From NCBI GenBank assembly GCA_965223165.1, contig CBDCVQ010000011.1:310001-374000 (forward strand): DNA of 64,000 nt, read 5' to 3'. The first letter of the stretch is position 1. Each line of letters starts with the position of its first letter. Origin of the DNA: JABDMH01 sp965223165 (lineage in GTDB: Bacteria; Bacteroidota; Bacteroidia; Chitinophagales; Saprospiraceae). The notes under the pieces were generated by a model. That model worked only from the letters and a program-made list of their open reading frames with translations. It did not search any database and was not told the DNA's origin. Both the position numbers and the translations under genes were made by a program. Below, one piece after another: positions 63,178-64,000 of the stretch.

Positions 63178-64000
63178 ATGAAGTGGACCATACTTATTTC
63201 CCTTTTGCTACTTGTTGGCTGTCAGCCCAATGAAGCGTACAAAGAAGAGGTGTCGGATCCCGACTACCTACATCGTGCCCTGGGCCAGCTGACGGATATC
63301 ATCGTTTATGATATCTTCTCGCCACCCGTAGCCAGTCGGATCTATGCCTATCCCAGCATCGCAGCATATGAGGTTTGTCGACAAGCCCACCCCACGTTCA
63401 AGACACTGGCGGGGCAACTACGTGATCTTGCTCCCATTCCCTCCCCGGCTGAGCATTCTCGCATCGACTTTAATATGGCCGCCTTCCAGGCCTTTGCCAT
63501 TGTGGGCCGGGCCTTGATCTTTTCGGAGGCTAAAATGGATGCGTTTATTGCGGAGGTGCATGAGGAATATCGCAACGCGGGTGCCCCCCGGCGGGTGATC
63601 CGAGCCTCCGTAGCTTACGGTGAGCAGGTGGCTGCACACATCCTGGATTGGGCGGACAAGGACAATTATAAGCAGACCCGGACCTTTCCCAAGTTTGACA
63701 TTCGAGATGAGCCGGATCGGTGGCAACCCACCCCTCCGGACTATATGGAGGGCATCGAGCCGCATTGGAATGATATCCGTCCTTTTGTCATTGCAGATGC
63801 GGATCAATTTACACCTCCACTCCCCACGAAGTTTGACATGACTGAAGGAAGTGACTTTTACAAAGAGGTCATTGAAGTGTATGAGGCCGTCAATAATCTC
63901 GACGATGAGCGTGAGGCGATCGCGCAGTTTTGGGACTGCAATCCCTACGTCTCACATCATAAGGGGCACGTCATGTTTGCCACCAAGAAGATCACCCCTG
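63178..64000 (+). CDS. Vanadium-dependent haloperoxidase-like lipoprotein, 5' part (3' end outside window)
   Basis: 274 residues visible from the ATG at 63178, open to the window edge. Lipoprotein signal MKWTILISLLLLVGC with lipobox Cys 15. The visible part is all-helical: YLHRALGQLTDIIVYDIFSPPVASRIYAYPSIAAYE, then RVIRASVAYGEQVAAHILDWADKDNY, PPDYMEGIEPHWNDIRPFVI and FWDCNPYVSHHKGH. This matches the N-terminal half of Bacteroidota proteins of the vanadium chloroperoxidase/PAP2 superfamily. The vanadate-binding Arg-His motifs lie in the missing half, so activity cannot be judged. Confidence 0.75.
   Translation, partial: MKWTILISLLLLVGCQPNEAYKEEVSDPDYLHRALGQLTDIIVYDIFSPPVASRIYAYPSIAAYEVCRQAHPTFKTLAGQLRDLAPIPSPAEHSRIDFNMAAFQAFAIVGRALIFSEAKMDAFIAEVHEEYRNAGAPRRVIRASVAYGEQVAAHILDWADKDNYKQTRTFPKFDIRDEPDRWQPTPPDYMEGIEPHWNDIRPFVIADADQFTPPLPTKFDMTEGSDFYKEVIEVYEAVNNLDDEREAIAQFWDCNPYVSHHKGHVMFATKKITP

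Overview
The window reads as the chromosome of a marine or environmental member of the Bacteroidota, most likely of the Saprospirales/Lewinella type. The evidence is a SusC/SusD pair, TANNTTTG-type promoter boxes, a giant periplasmic-propeller/Y_Y_Y hybrid histidine kinase, several lipoproteins, and a run of very large VCBS/FG-GAP proteins with a central ASPIC/UnbV domain. The lineage call is inference from gene content. No rRNA or tRNA gene was recognised.

Layout. 1-784: 3' end of an SSS-type sodium/solute symporter. 1232-5791: SusC-SusD outer-membrane uptake pair ending in a clear terminator. 5892-16702: three tandem paralogous VCBS-ASPIC lipoproteins of more than 1100 residues with a small unknown lipoprotein between the first two. 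16820-18578: an unknown lipoprotein and an IS5-type transposase. 19195-19416: a perfectly phased hexanucleotide array touching the stop codon of the next gene. 19417-26422 (minus): a four-gene sugar-catabolic operon (ketose 3-epimerase-like protein, Gfo/Idh/MocA protein, ThuA-PVC dehydrogenase-cupredoxin fusion, Tat-exported Gfo/Idh/MocA protein). 26739-29700: DUF234-type ATPase, lipoprotein, and a HigBA-like toxin-antitoxin pair between imperfect 27-bp direct repeats. 29972-40476 (minus): thioredoxin-like protein, EEP phosphatase/nuclease, a decayed cysteine synthase remnant, a second PVC dehydrogenase (with cytochrome c) and isomerase pair, a beta-lactamase-fold hydrolase, a small monooxygenase-like protein, a methyltransferase and a nucleotide pyrophosphatase/phosphodiesterase-like enzyme. 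40578-48122 (minus): a signalling operon of hybrid kinase, response regulator and class III nucleotide cyclase.

48665-51755 is a roughly 3.1-kb array of GC-rich tandem repeats with 17 copies of a conserved core and two unit sizes (about 202-225 and 91-116 bp). Unit lengths do not preserve a reading frame, so it is not a protein gene. Each long unit contains several short inverted repeats. I regard it as the most unusual object in the window. After it come a polysaccharide deacetylase, an amidase with an apparent frameshift behind its Tat signal, a two-gene BglII/BstYI-like restriction-modification system, a sulfatase diverging from a metallo-beta-lactamase-fold protein, an amidohydrolase plus a third Gfo/Idh/MocA protein, and the 5' part of a vanadium haloperoxidase-like lipoprotein.

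How it fits together. Most of the window serves extracellular and periplasmic handling of glycans or modified sugars: import (SusCD, SSS), redox and epimerisation of sugars (Gfo/Idh/MocA, DTE-like epimerase, PVC dehydrogenases), desulfation and deacetylation. The substrates cannot be read from the sequence. Mobile or defence islands (IS, toxin-antitoxin, R-M) and decaying genes (cysteine synthase, amidase) lie between these operons.
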